Assembly (NCBI RefSeq): GCF_900129635.1
Contig: NZ_FSRB01000003.1
Span: 868,001 to 932,000 of the forward strand
DNA from: Singulisphaera sp. GP187
GTDB lineage: Bacteria > Planctomycetota > Planctomycetia > Isosphaerales > Isosphaeraceae
Reading direction: 5' to 3'
Length of the DNA stretch: 64,000 bases
Shown: positions 37,872 to 45,779 of the stretch, piece by piece
Layout of the letters: the number at the start of each line of letters is the position of its first letter
How positions within the stretch are numbered: the first letter of the stretch is position 1
The notes under the pieces: model-generated
What the model was told of the DNA's origin: nothing
The model's input: only the letters and a program-made list of their open reading frames with translations
The model's database searches: none
Position numbers and translations under genes: made by a program

Positions 37872-38411
37872 ATGCCACATGCTCATCATCGAAAGAAAGC
37901 CCCGGAGGAGGTCCGAAGCCGGCTAATCATGGCGAGCATCGCCCTCGCCTCGGAGAGGGGGCCGAGGCCGTCACCGTCGAGGCAGTGGCCCGGATGGGAG
38001 GGATCAGCAGGGAGGGGGGCTTCCAGCACCACTTCCCGACCCGCAGGGCCCTCCTCGACGCCGTGTTCGACGAGATCTGGGGACGATTCCGGGCCCTGCT
38101 GGAGTCGAACATCGAGCGAGACGCCGAGCCCGAGGACCGCCTCACCCGGGCTTACCTGCATACGAACAACGCGTCGGACGCCGAAGAACTGCGAACCTTC
38201 TCGCGTGCGTCCCTTGCCTTGACGTTGAACGATTCCGATCTCCTTCGCCGCTGGGCGGAGCGGACAAGTGAGCTGCTGCCGAGCGACGAGGCCCCGACCC
38301 CGGAGGCCCAGGCGAGGCTGCTCATCTGCCGCCTCGCCGCCGACGGGCTTTGGCTCGCCGACCTGATGGGCGTCCACGCCCCGTCACCCGAACTCCGGGC
38401 CGAAATGAGGA
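37872..38411 (+). pseudogene. TetR-family regulator broken by a frameshift
   Basis: The ATG frame gives 'PHAHHRKKAPEEVRSRLIMA' and 'SIALASERG', then loses sense. The next frame continues with 'AEAVTVEAVARMGGISREGG', 'FQHHFPTRRALLDAVFDEIW' (a standard TetR helix-turn-helix) and the ligand domain to 'DGLWLADLMGVHAPSPELRA'. The break is at the G-run 37957-37961; one more G would restore the frame. The C-terminus then runs directly into a foreign fragment (see next), so the gene is also truncated at its 3' end. TetR regulators usually control a neighbouring efflux pump. Confidence 0.75.
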
Positions 38412-38650
38412 GCCGGTCCGGGTGCGGCTCGAGCAGGCGAAGGCCAGGGAGGCGGAGGCCAAGGCGGCGCTGACCAAGAGCGAGAACCCGAAGGCTGGCG
38501 AAATCACCCAGGCCCAGTTGGAGTTCAACCTGTCGCAGCAGAACCTGGCGAGGATCGAGGCGCAGCGCAGCCGCGAACTCGTGGCGCGGAACGCCGGCTT
38601 GAGGGAGGATCTGGACCGGGCCAAGGCCAGCGTGAGCCGGTGGGGTAAGC
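38402..38650 (+). pseudogene. Fragment of an HlyD/RND membrane-fusion protein
   Basis: The frame reads 'VRVRLEQAKAREAEAKAALT' and 'ITQAQLEFNLSQQNLARIEA' then 'QRSRELVARNAGLREDLDRA', the coiled-coil hairpin of an efflux adaptor. The start, barrel and C-terminus are missing, and the fragment is joined directly to the TetR 3' end. It is most simply a deletion remnant of a tetR-hlyD-RND efflux operon. Confidence 0.65.
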
Positions 38651-38692
38651 ACGGCCCACCGGGGAATCGGCTTGAGCGAGTGCGTCGGTAGC

Positions 38693-39478
38693 TCAGTGGC
38701 GGCCCATGCCCCTCGACACGACCAAGACGGCGATACTCAGGGCGAGTAGAATCGCGATCAGCAAGGGTCTCCAGGGTCGGAGCCGCAGGCTCTGGCGAAG
38801 GATCGTTTTCAGGATCCGCCAGCCGTCACGAAAGACCTTGAGCTTGCTGGCCGTGCCGACGATCCGGGGGTGGTAGGGGACAGGAAATTCCAGGGTGCGC
38901 ATCTGGCGGGCCACGGCTTCGCTCGCCAGCTCGGTCTCGATCTCGAAGCCCGCGGACTGGAGCGAAACCGACTCGAGAAACCGGCGGCCGAAGACCCGGT
39001 AGCCCGAGAGCAGGTCGCCGGGGCCTCGGCCGATCAGGACGCGGAAGGCACCACGGATCAAGACGTTGCCCAGGCCGCGGAGCGGGGTCATCGCCCCCAC
39101 CTCGGCGACCGGGATTCGTGCGCCGACGGTCATGTCGGCCGTGCCGTCGAGGATCGGCCCGAGCAAGCGACCAACCTCCTCGGCCGGATAGGTGCCGTCG
39201 CCGTCGACCATGATGACCGCGTCACGGTCGTGAAGGTGATGGAACATCGCCTGGACGGCGTGTCCCTTGCCTTGTTCGGCCACTTCGACAACACGCACTC
39301 CGAGGCCGCGTGCAATCGCCCCGGTGCCGTCGCTCGAGTTGTTGTCGAAAACGACGATCTCGGCGTCGGGCAGCGCGGACCGCCACTGGGCGATCACCGT
39401 GGCGATCGCCGCGGCCTCGTTGTAACAGGGGATGGCAACGGCAACTTGGGGCGAAAGGGCAGCGGTCGGCTCGTTCAA
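38693..39478 (-). CDS. Family 2 glycosyltransferase, dolichyl-phosphate-mannose-synthase-like
   Basis: 261 residues. The GT2 domain has 'QVAVAIPCYNEAAAIATVIA', 'EIVVFDNNSSDGTGAIARGL', the metal site 'VIMVDGDGTYPAEEV' and 'DLLSGYRVFGRRFLES'. A C-terminal membrane helix follows ('PLLIAILLALSIAVLVV'). It begins with TTG at 39478 (GGAAG 6 bases upstream); no ATG is available before the catalytic domain. Such enzymes transfer a sugar to polyprenyl phosphate or a lipid at the membrane. No clear operon partner. Confidence 0.88.
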   Translation of the reverse strand: MNEPTAALSPQVAVAIPCYNEAAAIATVIAQWRSALPDAEIVVFDNNSSDGTGAIARGLGVRVVEVAEQGKGHAVQAMFHHLHDRDAVIMVDGDGTYPAEEVGRLLGPILDGTADMTVGARIPVAEVGAMTPLRGLGNVLIRGAFRVLIGRGPGDLLSGYRVFGRRFLESVSLQSAGFEIETELASEAVARQMRTLEFPVPYHPRIVGTASKLKVFRDGWRILKTILRQSLRLRPWRPLLIAILLALSIAVLVVSRGMGRH

Positions 39479-39596
39479 GATCGTCTTCCGGGGCGGCAGG
39501 GGAGGGAATGAATAAATCTTCTCAAATCTCTCAAATCACGAAAGCTTGACGGGCCGCGAGGAGGACGCGATTGCTTCGACTCCCTTCTCTCCCGCT

Positions 39597-40307
39597 TCAA
39601 TCCAGACCAAGGTCGGCTACGAAGCTGGTGTCCTCGGTCAATTCATCGGGGTCAACGCCAGCCTGCTGACCGACAAGGATTCGAAGTGCTTCCCAGACTT
39701 CATGAGCATTCCACTGCCGGGCGGTTGCCATCATGTTTCCATAATTTAGTGCAACGACTTGAAAGACAAGCCCCCTCACCGAATGGCATCCGGCCGGAAA
39801 ACTGACGGCGATCGAATCCATGTAACCCAAGATCAGTACGGTCGAAAGCAGGCTAAAGCTGACGAGTAAGGACCAAGGTGCCACCTCGGCCGGAAGGGCG
39901 GGAGTGAACGAAGCAACGGCGGTCACTAGCCCTAATAGGAAGGCTCCAAACTGGAACAAGCCGACCCAGTCCGGATAGACGAGCCCGGGCAAGTCCAGGT
40001 TGAGAGTGTTCCTCAGCTCATTCCAGGCCCGGCGCCGGCCGTTCGAGGCAATGAGATCCTCAATGTCAGTCGAGGGTCGGACTCGATCTCGCTCAATCCC
40101 AAGCGTTTCTCCCAACGCTCGGCGAATGCGATAGAAAACCGCGGCACTCTTACAAGTGGGGGACGGAGACTCTTGGCCTTCGAGTTTCGTCAACACGTAT
40201 CGATATAGGCCGCCAACCGTCGTGATCTGCTCGGCATCCCGGTCGTTGATCTTGATGCCGAAGGTTTGCTCGGTTTCGATGACGAGTTCCACGGTATCGA
40301 GCCCCAT
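39597..40307 (-). CDS. Membrane protein with two incomplete acyl-carrier-like domains
   Basis: 236 residues; ATG 40307 has AAGGGGG upstream. The N-terminus 'MGLDTVELVIETEQTFGIKI' then 'ITTVGGLYRYVLTKL' matches carrier-protein helices II-IV, but the position of the pantetheine Ser (GLDSVEL) is Thr. The middle has two membrane helices ('LFQFGAFLLGLVTAVASF', 'WSLLVSFSLLSTVLILGY'). The C-terminus 'ALRILVGQQAGVDPDELTED' then 'FVADLGLD' resembles carrier helix I and stops exactly where the Ser motif would start. The two ends could form one circularly permuted carrier fold. I recall similar architecture in other planctomycetes. The role is unknown. Confidence 0.75.
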   Translation of the reverse strand: MGLDTVELVIETEQTFGIKINDRDAEQITTVGGLYRYVLTKLEGQESPSPTCKSAAVFYRIRRALGETLGIERDRVRPSTDIEDLIASNGRRRAWNELRNTLNLDLPGLVYPDWVGLFQFGAFLLGLVTAVASFTPALPAEVAPWSLLVSFSLLSTVLILGYMDSIAVSFPAGCHSVRGLVFQVVALNYGNMMATARQWNAHEVWEALRILVGQQAGVDPDELTEDTSFVADLGLD

Positions 40308-40402
40308 CGACGCCCCCTTGATTTTTCGGTTCTGCCCCTTTCACGCCGTTGCCTCCGCGTGGGCGCGGAGGCAACCGCGGAAAACCAATGGCTCCGCCGC
40401 AA

Positions 40403-43400
40403 TCAACGCGGCGCGTCCTTCGACTCCTCGGCGCTGAACTCGACCGGCCGGTCGGCGACGAGCGTCGTCACCAGGGCGGCGTTCGGATTGCCGGCGGCAC
40501 GGATCAGAAGGTCACTCGAGCCTTTGGGAAGGCTGAGGAAGACGGACCGGGGCTCGTTCTCCTGGGCCTGGGGAAGTTCCAGTTCCTTGCCGTTGAACCA
40601 GACCTTGAGATCCCCCTTGGTTTCGAGCACAAGCTGGGCATCCTGCTCGACCGGCGAACCGATCGGGGCGTGCAGGTAAACCACCTGCTTGGGATCATCA
40701 CCGGCAAGAGTCGACAAGTCGGCACGTCCTTCGGCGTTGGCATCGAGCCGGCGCCAGGAGAGCTTGCGCCCTTCGGGGCCGACCAGCGTTTCTCTGAGGT
40801 TGACCTTCAGGCGGGTGTCGAACGGGTCTGAGCCGTCGTTCGCGATGGCCAGCGGGCCGATCACCTGGTACTGGCCGACGATGCTCACCGGCTGCCGCAA
40901 GGTGGTCAGGAACGCAAGCAGGTCGACCAGGTCTTGGTCTCCCATCGTCTCGGCGAGGCCCTCGGGCATCAATGAGACGTCGCTGCTCGAGCGATCGTCG
41001 ACGTCGCCGGGCCGGATCGAGACCCGCTTCGCGTCGGCCGTTTTGAGAACGAGCCGATCGGGACCGTCCTCGACGGGCAGGCCGGTGAAGACCTGGCCGT
41101 CCTTGGTCGCGACCACCGCCGTCTTATAGTTGTAACCGATCGCCGCGCTCGGGTTGAGGATCGAGCGGAGCAGCTCGTCCTTGCCGTACTTGGTGCCGAT
41201 CGTCGAGAGGTCAGGACCCACCCAATCCCCGCGTCCTTGCACGCGATGGCAGCCACCGCAACTCACGAGGCCAGGCCCCTCTTGACTCCGGAAGAAGACG
41301 TCACGACCACGGTCGGCCCGACCGTCGCGACGGATCAGGTCGCCGAACGGGGGGAGGGGACGACCGGACTTGGTCTTGGGCAACGGCAGGATCTTGGACG
41401 CCTCGTCGCGGATCTTGCCGTCGACGTGGGCGTTGACCACGGTCGTTGCCTCGGTTTTGAGGTCGGCGGGGAGCTTGTCCTCGCGGGCCAGGGCCAGGAC
41501 GCGACGGCCGCCCTCGCTGGTCCGAGCGAACGTGCGGAGCGCTTCGCGACGGAGGCCGAGGGGATAATCCTGGGCCACGATCAAGTCGGCGAGCCGCCGG
41601 CTCGCATCGCCCAGCTTCGGCAAGGTCCGCACGGCCGCCTCGGCCGGGCTATTGGAGTGGTTCTTGCCCTTGGTCTCGGCGATCAGCGCGTCGAAGAACT
41701 CGCCGATCCGCGGCGGCTTGAGCTGGCCGAGCGCCTCGACCGCGGCCACCCGGACCTCGTCCGACGCTTTCGGATCCCGCGCCTGGGTCCTGATCTCGTC
41801 GGCGAACCGACCGTCACCGGTGGCAGCGGCCGCCTGCATCGCCGAGGCCCGCGTCAGCGGATCGCCCAGCGCGAGCTGGATGACCTGAATCACGCGCGGG
41901 TTTGCTCGTGCGGCGGCCCAGTTCCCCCCGAGCTTGCGCCCGAGCAACTCGAGGACCTGCCGCTTACGGATCGGGTCGTCGGAGTCGGCCGCCAGGTTGG
42001 CCAGGGCCTCGGCCCCGGCGGGGTCGTTGATCTGCATCACGACGTCATCGGCCGCCTGCTGCAACTCAGGGCTATCGAGCTTGGGAGCGATCCGCGCCAG
42101 CAAGGGCAGGACCGCGGGCTGATGGATCCGCCAGGCGAGCCCAAGCGTCTTGCTGAGCGCCGAGGCGGGGAGGTCCTTCGTGCCGGCCACGATGTAGGCC
42201 TCGTTGCGGTCGACCGGGAAATAGGGCGGAAGCGCCACCTGCCTCGTGTCGTCGAGCGTCAGGTCGCCGTACAGGGTGCCGTCGCACAGGCTCTCCAGGA
42301 AGTCGTTCTCACGGGCACCGAGTGCCAGCCCGAGCGCTTCGAGGTACCAGCGATCCTGACCGTCCCAGGTTCGCGCCAGAGTCTTGAGTGCGTCGCCAAC
42401 CTGAGGGGTCGGCAGGTTCCGCAACGCGAGAATCAGTTCGCGACGCACACCGGCGTCGGGGTCGGCCGCCATCGGCAACAGCGAGGTGAGGTGCGCCGCG
42501 GCGGGGGCGGGCCGTTTCGCAGCCTGGTCCTTGTACTCGACGCGGCCGTTGTCACGATCGTCGCGGCCCAGGATCCGGACCGCCTGCTCCCGGATCCGCG
42601 GGTCGCGGTCCTTCAACGCGTCCTCGGCTGCCTCGTCCCCGACGATGGCGTGAAGCACCCAGAGTGCTCGGGCACGCTCGTGCGGTTGACCGGCGGAGAA
42701 GAGGTTCGCGAGGGCCGTGACAGCCTCCTGCTTGGGGTCGAGCTGTTGCGCCCCCTTCGGCTTGTCGGAATCGACCGGCTTGGCGTTGGGATCACCGGCC
42801 TTGGCGAATTCGATGAGTCCGCGCCGGGCGGCGTCCTGCGCCGCGACCACGGGGGACTTGAGGGCTTCGATGAGCCCGTGCACGGTCCCGAACTCAGGCT
42901 TGGCGGCCTTTGGCTTGGCGCCGATCGGGCGGACGCGATAGATCCGCCCTGTGTCCTGATCCTTGAACGCGTGCCCGCCGACTCCGGCGTCGTACCAGTC
43001 GGCGACGAAGACCGAGCCGTCAGGGGCGGCCGTCATGTCGACGGGGCGGAACCAGGGGTCATCGCTGCCGAGGAAGACTTTGTACTCGGTGCGGAACGAC
43101 GCGCCATGGCGGCTCAACGGAAAGTAGTTGATCTGCCGCGTGCCTGCGTCGGCCTCGAGGACGGCCCCCTCGTACTCCTTGGGAAAGAGTTTGCCTTCGT
43201 AGACCATGATGCCGCAAGGGCTGCCGTTGCCGGTTCCGACCAACTTGGGCACGGTGCCGGGCACTTCCTCGCCCCAATGCCGGGGGCTCCCTGGGGTCCG
43301 GTAACCGTACTGGCCGCCGTCCATCACCCAGATCACCCGGCTCCCACGGTTGCCGTCGTCGTCGTTGTCGCTGGTGAAGATATTGCCGAACGCGTTCAGG

Positions 43401-44188
43401 CTGGTCTCGTAGTTGTTCCGCTGGCGATCGGCGAGGACCTCGAACTGGGTGCCATCGCGGTTCACGCGAAGGGTGTTCGCAAGCTGGTCGCTCGAGACGT
43501 GGCGCCCGCTCTTGTCGACGACATCGAAGTTCTGGACCTTCTCGGTGTGGTCCTGTTGGACCGAGCAGCAGCCGTCGCCATGGGTGAAGTAGAGCTTGCC
43601 GTCGAGGCCGAGCACCATCCCGTGGACGCCGTGATCGGAGTCGATGCCGCCGAACCCGGTCAGCAGGGGATAGCGCTTGTCCGCCTTGTCATCGCCATCG
43701 GTGTCTTCGAGCACGAGCAGGTCGGGGCTATTGCCGATGTAGACTTTGCACCCCTGGTACTTGCCGTCCTTCCCGTACCGCTCTTCCACGGCCAGGCCCA
43801 TGGGCACCGGAAAGATGTGATCGGCGAAGACGGTGACTTTGTCGGCCTTGCCGTCGCCATCGGTATCCTCGAGGATTTTGATCCGATCCGCGTCGTCGAT
43901 TTTCTTGAGGCCGGTGTTGCGTGCGCGTTGGAGTCGGTAATTGAGGCCTTCGGTGACCCAGACCCGACCCCGCGAGTCGACATCCATGTTGGTCGGGTTG
44001 TTGACCAGGGGCTCCGACGCCCAGAGGGTCGCTTCCAGGCCGTCGGCCGGCTTAAGCTTGCGGGCCGATTCTGCCGGCCCGACCTGGGCCTGGGCAGAGC
44101 CGAGGATGGGACCACTGAGCAGGATTGCCCAGACCCCGAGCCCTACCCATTGGGCGAGCCTGGTGCGCGGCGGGTTGCGATGCGACAT
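40403..44188 (-). CDS. PVC-type membrane-bound dehydrogenase: propeller, HEAT, cytochrome c, jelly roll
   Basis: 1261 residues; ATG 44188 has AGGAG 10 bases upstream and a signal peptide ('WVGLGVWAILLSGPILGSAQ'). It has a propeller ('SARKLKPADGLEATLWASEP', 'HGVHGMVLGLDGKLYFTHGD'), HEAT repeats ('DPDAGVRRELILALRNLP'), a single heme with CGGCH near 976 ('SRSQEGPGLVSCGGCHRVQG' region) and 'GPDLSTIGTKYGKDELLRSI'. After the heme domain comes a beta-sandwich with 'QYQVIGPLAI' (about 1105 to the end). It is a paralog of the gene at 20802, with the last two modules in the opposite order. It is an exported redox protein, substrate unknown. Confidence 0.9.
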   Translation of the reverse strand: MSHRNPPRTRLAQWVGLGVWAILLSGPILGSAQAQVGPAESARKLKPADGLEATLWASEPLVNNPTNMDVDSRGRVWVTEGLNYRLQRARNTGLKKIDDADRIKILEDTDGDGKADKVTVFADHIFPVPMGLAVEERYGKDGKYQGCKVYIGNSPDLLVLEDTDGDDKADKRYPLLTGFGGIDSDHGVHGMVLGLDGKLYFTHGDGCCSVQQDHTEKVQNFDVVDKSGRHVSSDQLANTLRVNRDGTQFEVLADRQRNNYETSLNAFGNIFTSDNDDDGNRGSRVIWVMDGGQYGYRTPGSPRHWGEEVPGTVPKLVGTGNGSPCGIMVYEGKLFPKEYEGAVLEADAGTRQINYFPLSRHGASFRTEYKVFLGSDDPWFRPVDMTAAPDGSVFVADWYDAGVGGHAFKDQDTGRIYRVRPIGAKPKAAKPEFGTVHGLIEALKSPVVAAQDAARRGLIEFAKAGDPNAKPVDSDKPKGAQQLDPKQEAVTALANLFSAGQPHERARALWVLHAIVGDEAAEDALKDRDPRIREQAVRILGRDDRDNGRVEYKDQAAKRPAPAAAHLTSLLPMAADPDAGVRRELILALRNLPTPQVGDALKTLARTWDGQDRWYLEALGLALGARENDFLESLCDGTLYGDLTLDDTRQVALPPYFPVDRNEAYIVAGTKDLPASALSKTLGLAWRIHQPAVLPLLARIAPKLDSPELQQAADDVVMQINDPAGAEALANLAADSDDPIRKRQVLELLGRKLGGNWAAARANPRVIQVIQLALGDPLTRASAMQAAAATGDGRFADEIRTQARDPKASDEVRVAAVEALGQLKPPRIGEFFDALIAETKGKNHSNSPAEAAVRTLPKLGDASRRLADLIVAQDYPLGLRREALRTFARTSEGGRRVLALAREDKLPADLKTEATTVVNAHVDGKIRDEASKILPLPKTKSGRPLPPFGDLIRRDGRADRGRDVFFRSQEGPGLVSCGGCHRVQGRGDWVGPDLSTIGTKYGKDELLRSILNPSAAIGYNYKTAVVATKDGQVFTGLPVEDGPDRLVLKTADAKRVSIRPGDVDDRSSSDVSLMPEGLAETMGDQDLVDLLAFLTTLRQPVSIVGQYQVIGPLAIANDGSDPFDTRLKVNLRETLVGPEGRKLSWRRLDANAEGRADLSTLAGDDPKQVVYLHAPIGSPVEQDAQLVLETKGDLKVWFNGKELELPQAQENEPRSVFLSLPKGSSDLLIRAAGNPNAALVTTLVADRPVEFSAEESKDAPR

Positions 44189-44574
44189 CGGCGACGGCTC
44201 CTGATCAATGGGCAAATCAGCCGAGGACACCCGATCCCCGGCCGGATTCGACCGTTGGCTGCGAACGTAACCTCAAGGAATCTCGAATCGAGCGACTCCG
44301 GCGGATTGGCCTGGCCAGCACATTGTGTCGCGCGGGGAGGGGGCCGTCCAGCCTCTTGCCCGACGGCCTGCGGCGGACGGTCGCACGCCCCGATCGGTAG
44401 GCATCAACGCATCGTTCCGGCGGAACTCCGAAAAGATCGCCCGCCGATTCGGCCTCAAAGTCGCCGGGCCGATCCGCTAGAATAGAACCGGAATTCGGCG
44501 GAGACGCGAGGGACGCGAACTCGCCCTTTGGCCCGCGTAACATGGGATAGGTTAGGATCGAGGCGGGAGGCGAT
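44189..44574. other. Divergent intergenic region
   Basis: It separates the heme protein (minus) and the protease (plus) and must hold both promoters. No clear -35/-10 pair, repeat or small gene could be picked out. Confidence 0.4.
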
Positions 44575-45771
44575 ATGACGAACTGGAAGTCGATCTCGGC
44601 GCACCTCTTGACGGCGGCGACCACGCTCGCCCTGGTGGCTCTCCTCTATGGCGGACGACTCGGAACGCAGCGACCGCTCCCCGTTCATCAGATTCCGGGC
44701 TTCCGTCGCCTCGAGCCGCCGGTCACAGCGAAGCCGACCCGCCCCACCGGTTATCAGTTGCGTGCGGTTCCCTCGCTCTCGATCCCCCCCGATTTGCTCA
44801 AGTGTTCGGATGCCGAAGAGCAGATCAACATCCGAGTTTATCAAGGGGTCAACCGGAGCGTCGTCAACATCACGACGGCCTCCGAGGCGACCGGGATCTT
44901 CGGCGACGAGACGTCGAGCGGCACCGGATCGGGCTTCGTCATCGACACCGACGGACATATCCTGACCAACTACCATGTCGTCGAGGACGCCGAGTCGGTC
45001 CAGGTCACGCTCTACGATGGAACCACCCACGAGGCCCACGTGATCGGCGCCGACGCATCCAATGACGTGGCGATCGTGAAGGTGCAAGCCCCGGCCGCCG
45101 ACCTCCACCCGGTCGCCCTGGGTGATTCATCGGGCCTGCTCGTGGGGCAGAAGATCCTCGCGCTCGGCAATCCGTTCGGGCTCGAGCGGACACTCACCAC
45201 CGGGATCATCAGTAGTCTCGACCGCTCGCTGCAAGCCAAGAACGGGCGGATGATCAAGGGGATCATCCAGACCGACGCCGCGATCAACCCCGGCAATTCG
45301 GGGGGCCCTTTGTTGAACTCGCGGGGGCAGGTGATCGGCATGAACACGGCGATCATGAGCCAGGTCGGGCAATCGGCCGGGATCAGCTTCGCCGTGCCGA
45401 TCAACGCGATCGCGCGGATCATCAAGCCCTTGATCGAGCACGGCCGGGTGATCCGCGCCGACCTGGGGATCACCCGCGTCTTCACGACCAACGAGGGCCT
45501 GGTTGTGCTCGGACTCGTCGAAGACGGCCCCGCCGAACGCGCCGGGATCCAACCGATCCAGGTGAAGGTCGTCCGCTACGGCGGCGCTTTGGTCCGCAAG
45601 CTCGACCCCGAGTCGGCCGACGTCCTGGTCGCGATCGACGGCAAGGCGGTCCACAACGTCGACGAGTTGTTGACCGAGGTCGAGTCCCACGCCCCCGGCC
45701 AGGTGGCCAAGGTCACCGTGCGCCGCGGCGGCCGCACTCTCGAAATCCGGGTGACGCTCGGCAAGTCATAA
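44575..45771 (+). CDS. HtrA/DegP-like membrane-anchored serine protease with PDZ
   Basis: 398 residues; ATG 44575 has GGGAGG 4 bases upstream. An N-terminal anchor ('AHLLTAATTLALVALLYGG') precedes a trypsin-like domain with the triad His in 'HILTNYHVVEDA', Asp in 'ASNDVAIVKVQA' and Ser in 'INPGNSGGPLLNSRGQVIGM'. The C-terminal PDZ region has 'GLVEDGPAERAGIQPIQVKV' and 'DVLVAIDGKAVHNVDELL'. It degrades or refolds damaged proteins outside the cytoplasm. It converges with the Hint-domain gene, 8 bp between stops. Confidence 0.93.
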   Translation: MTNWKSISAHLLTAATTLALVALLYGGRLGTQRPLPVHQIPGFRRLEPPVTAKPTRPTGYQLRAVPSLSIPPDLLKCSDAEEQINIRVYQGVNRSVVNITTASEATGIFGDETSSGTGSGFVIDTDGHILTNYHVVEDAESVQVTLYDGTTHEAHVIGADASNDVAIVKVQAPAADLHPVALGDSSGLLVGQKILALGNPFGLERTLTTGIISSLDRSLQAKNGRMIKGIIQTDAAINPGNSGGPLLNSRGQVIGMNTAIMSQVGQSAGISFAVPINAIARIIKPLIEHGRVIRADLGITRVFTTNEGLVVLGLVEDGPAERAGIQPIQVKVVRYGGALVRKLDPESADVLVAIDGKAVHNVDELLTEVESHAPGQVAKVTVRRGGRTLEIRVTLGKS

Positions 45772-45779
45772 CAAGAGGC

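Noticed and set aside
41237-44485. Very long open frame on the plus strand (1082 codons) opposite the second heme protein
   Set aside because: It is antisense to a gene with clear propeller, HEAT and heme motifs; its own translation has no domain. Such frames are common opposite GC-rich genes.
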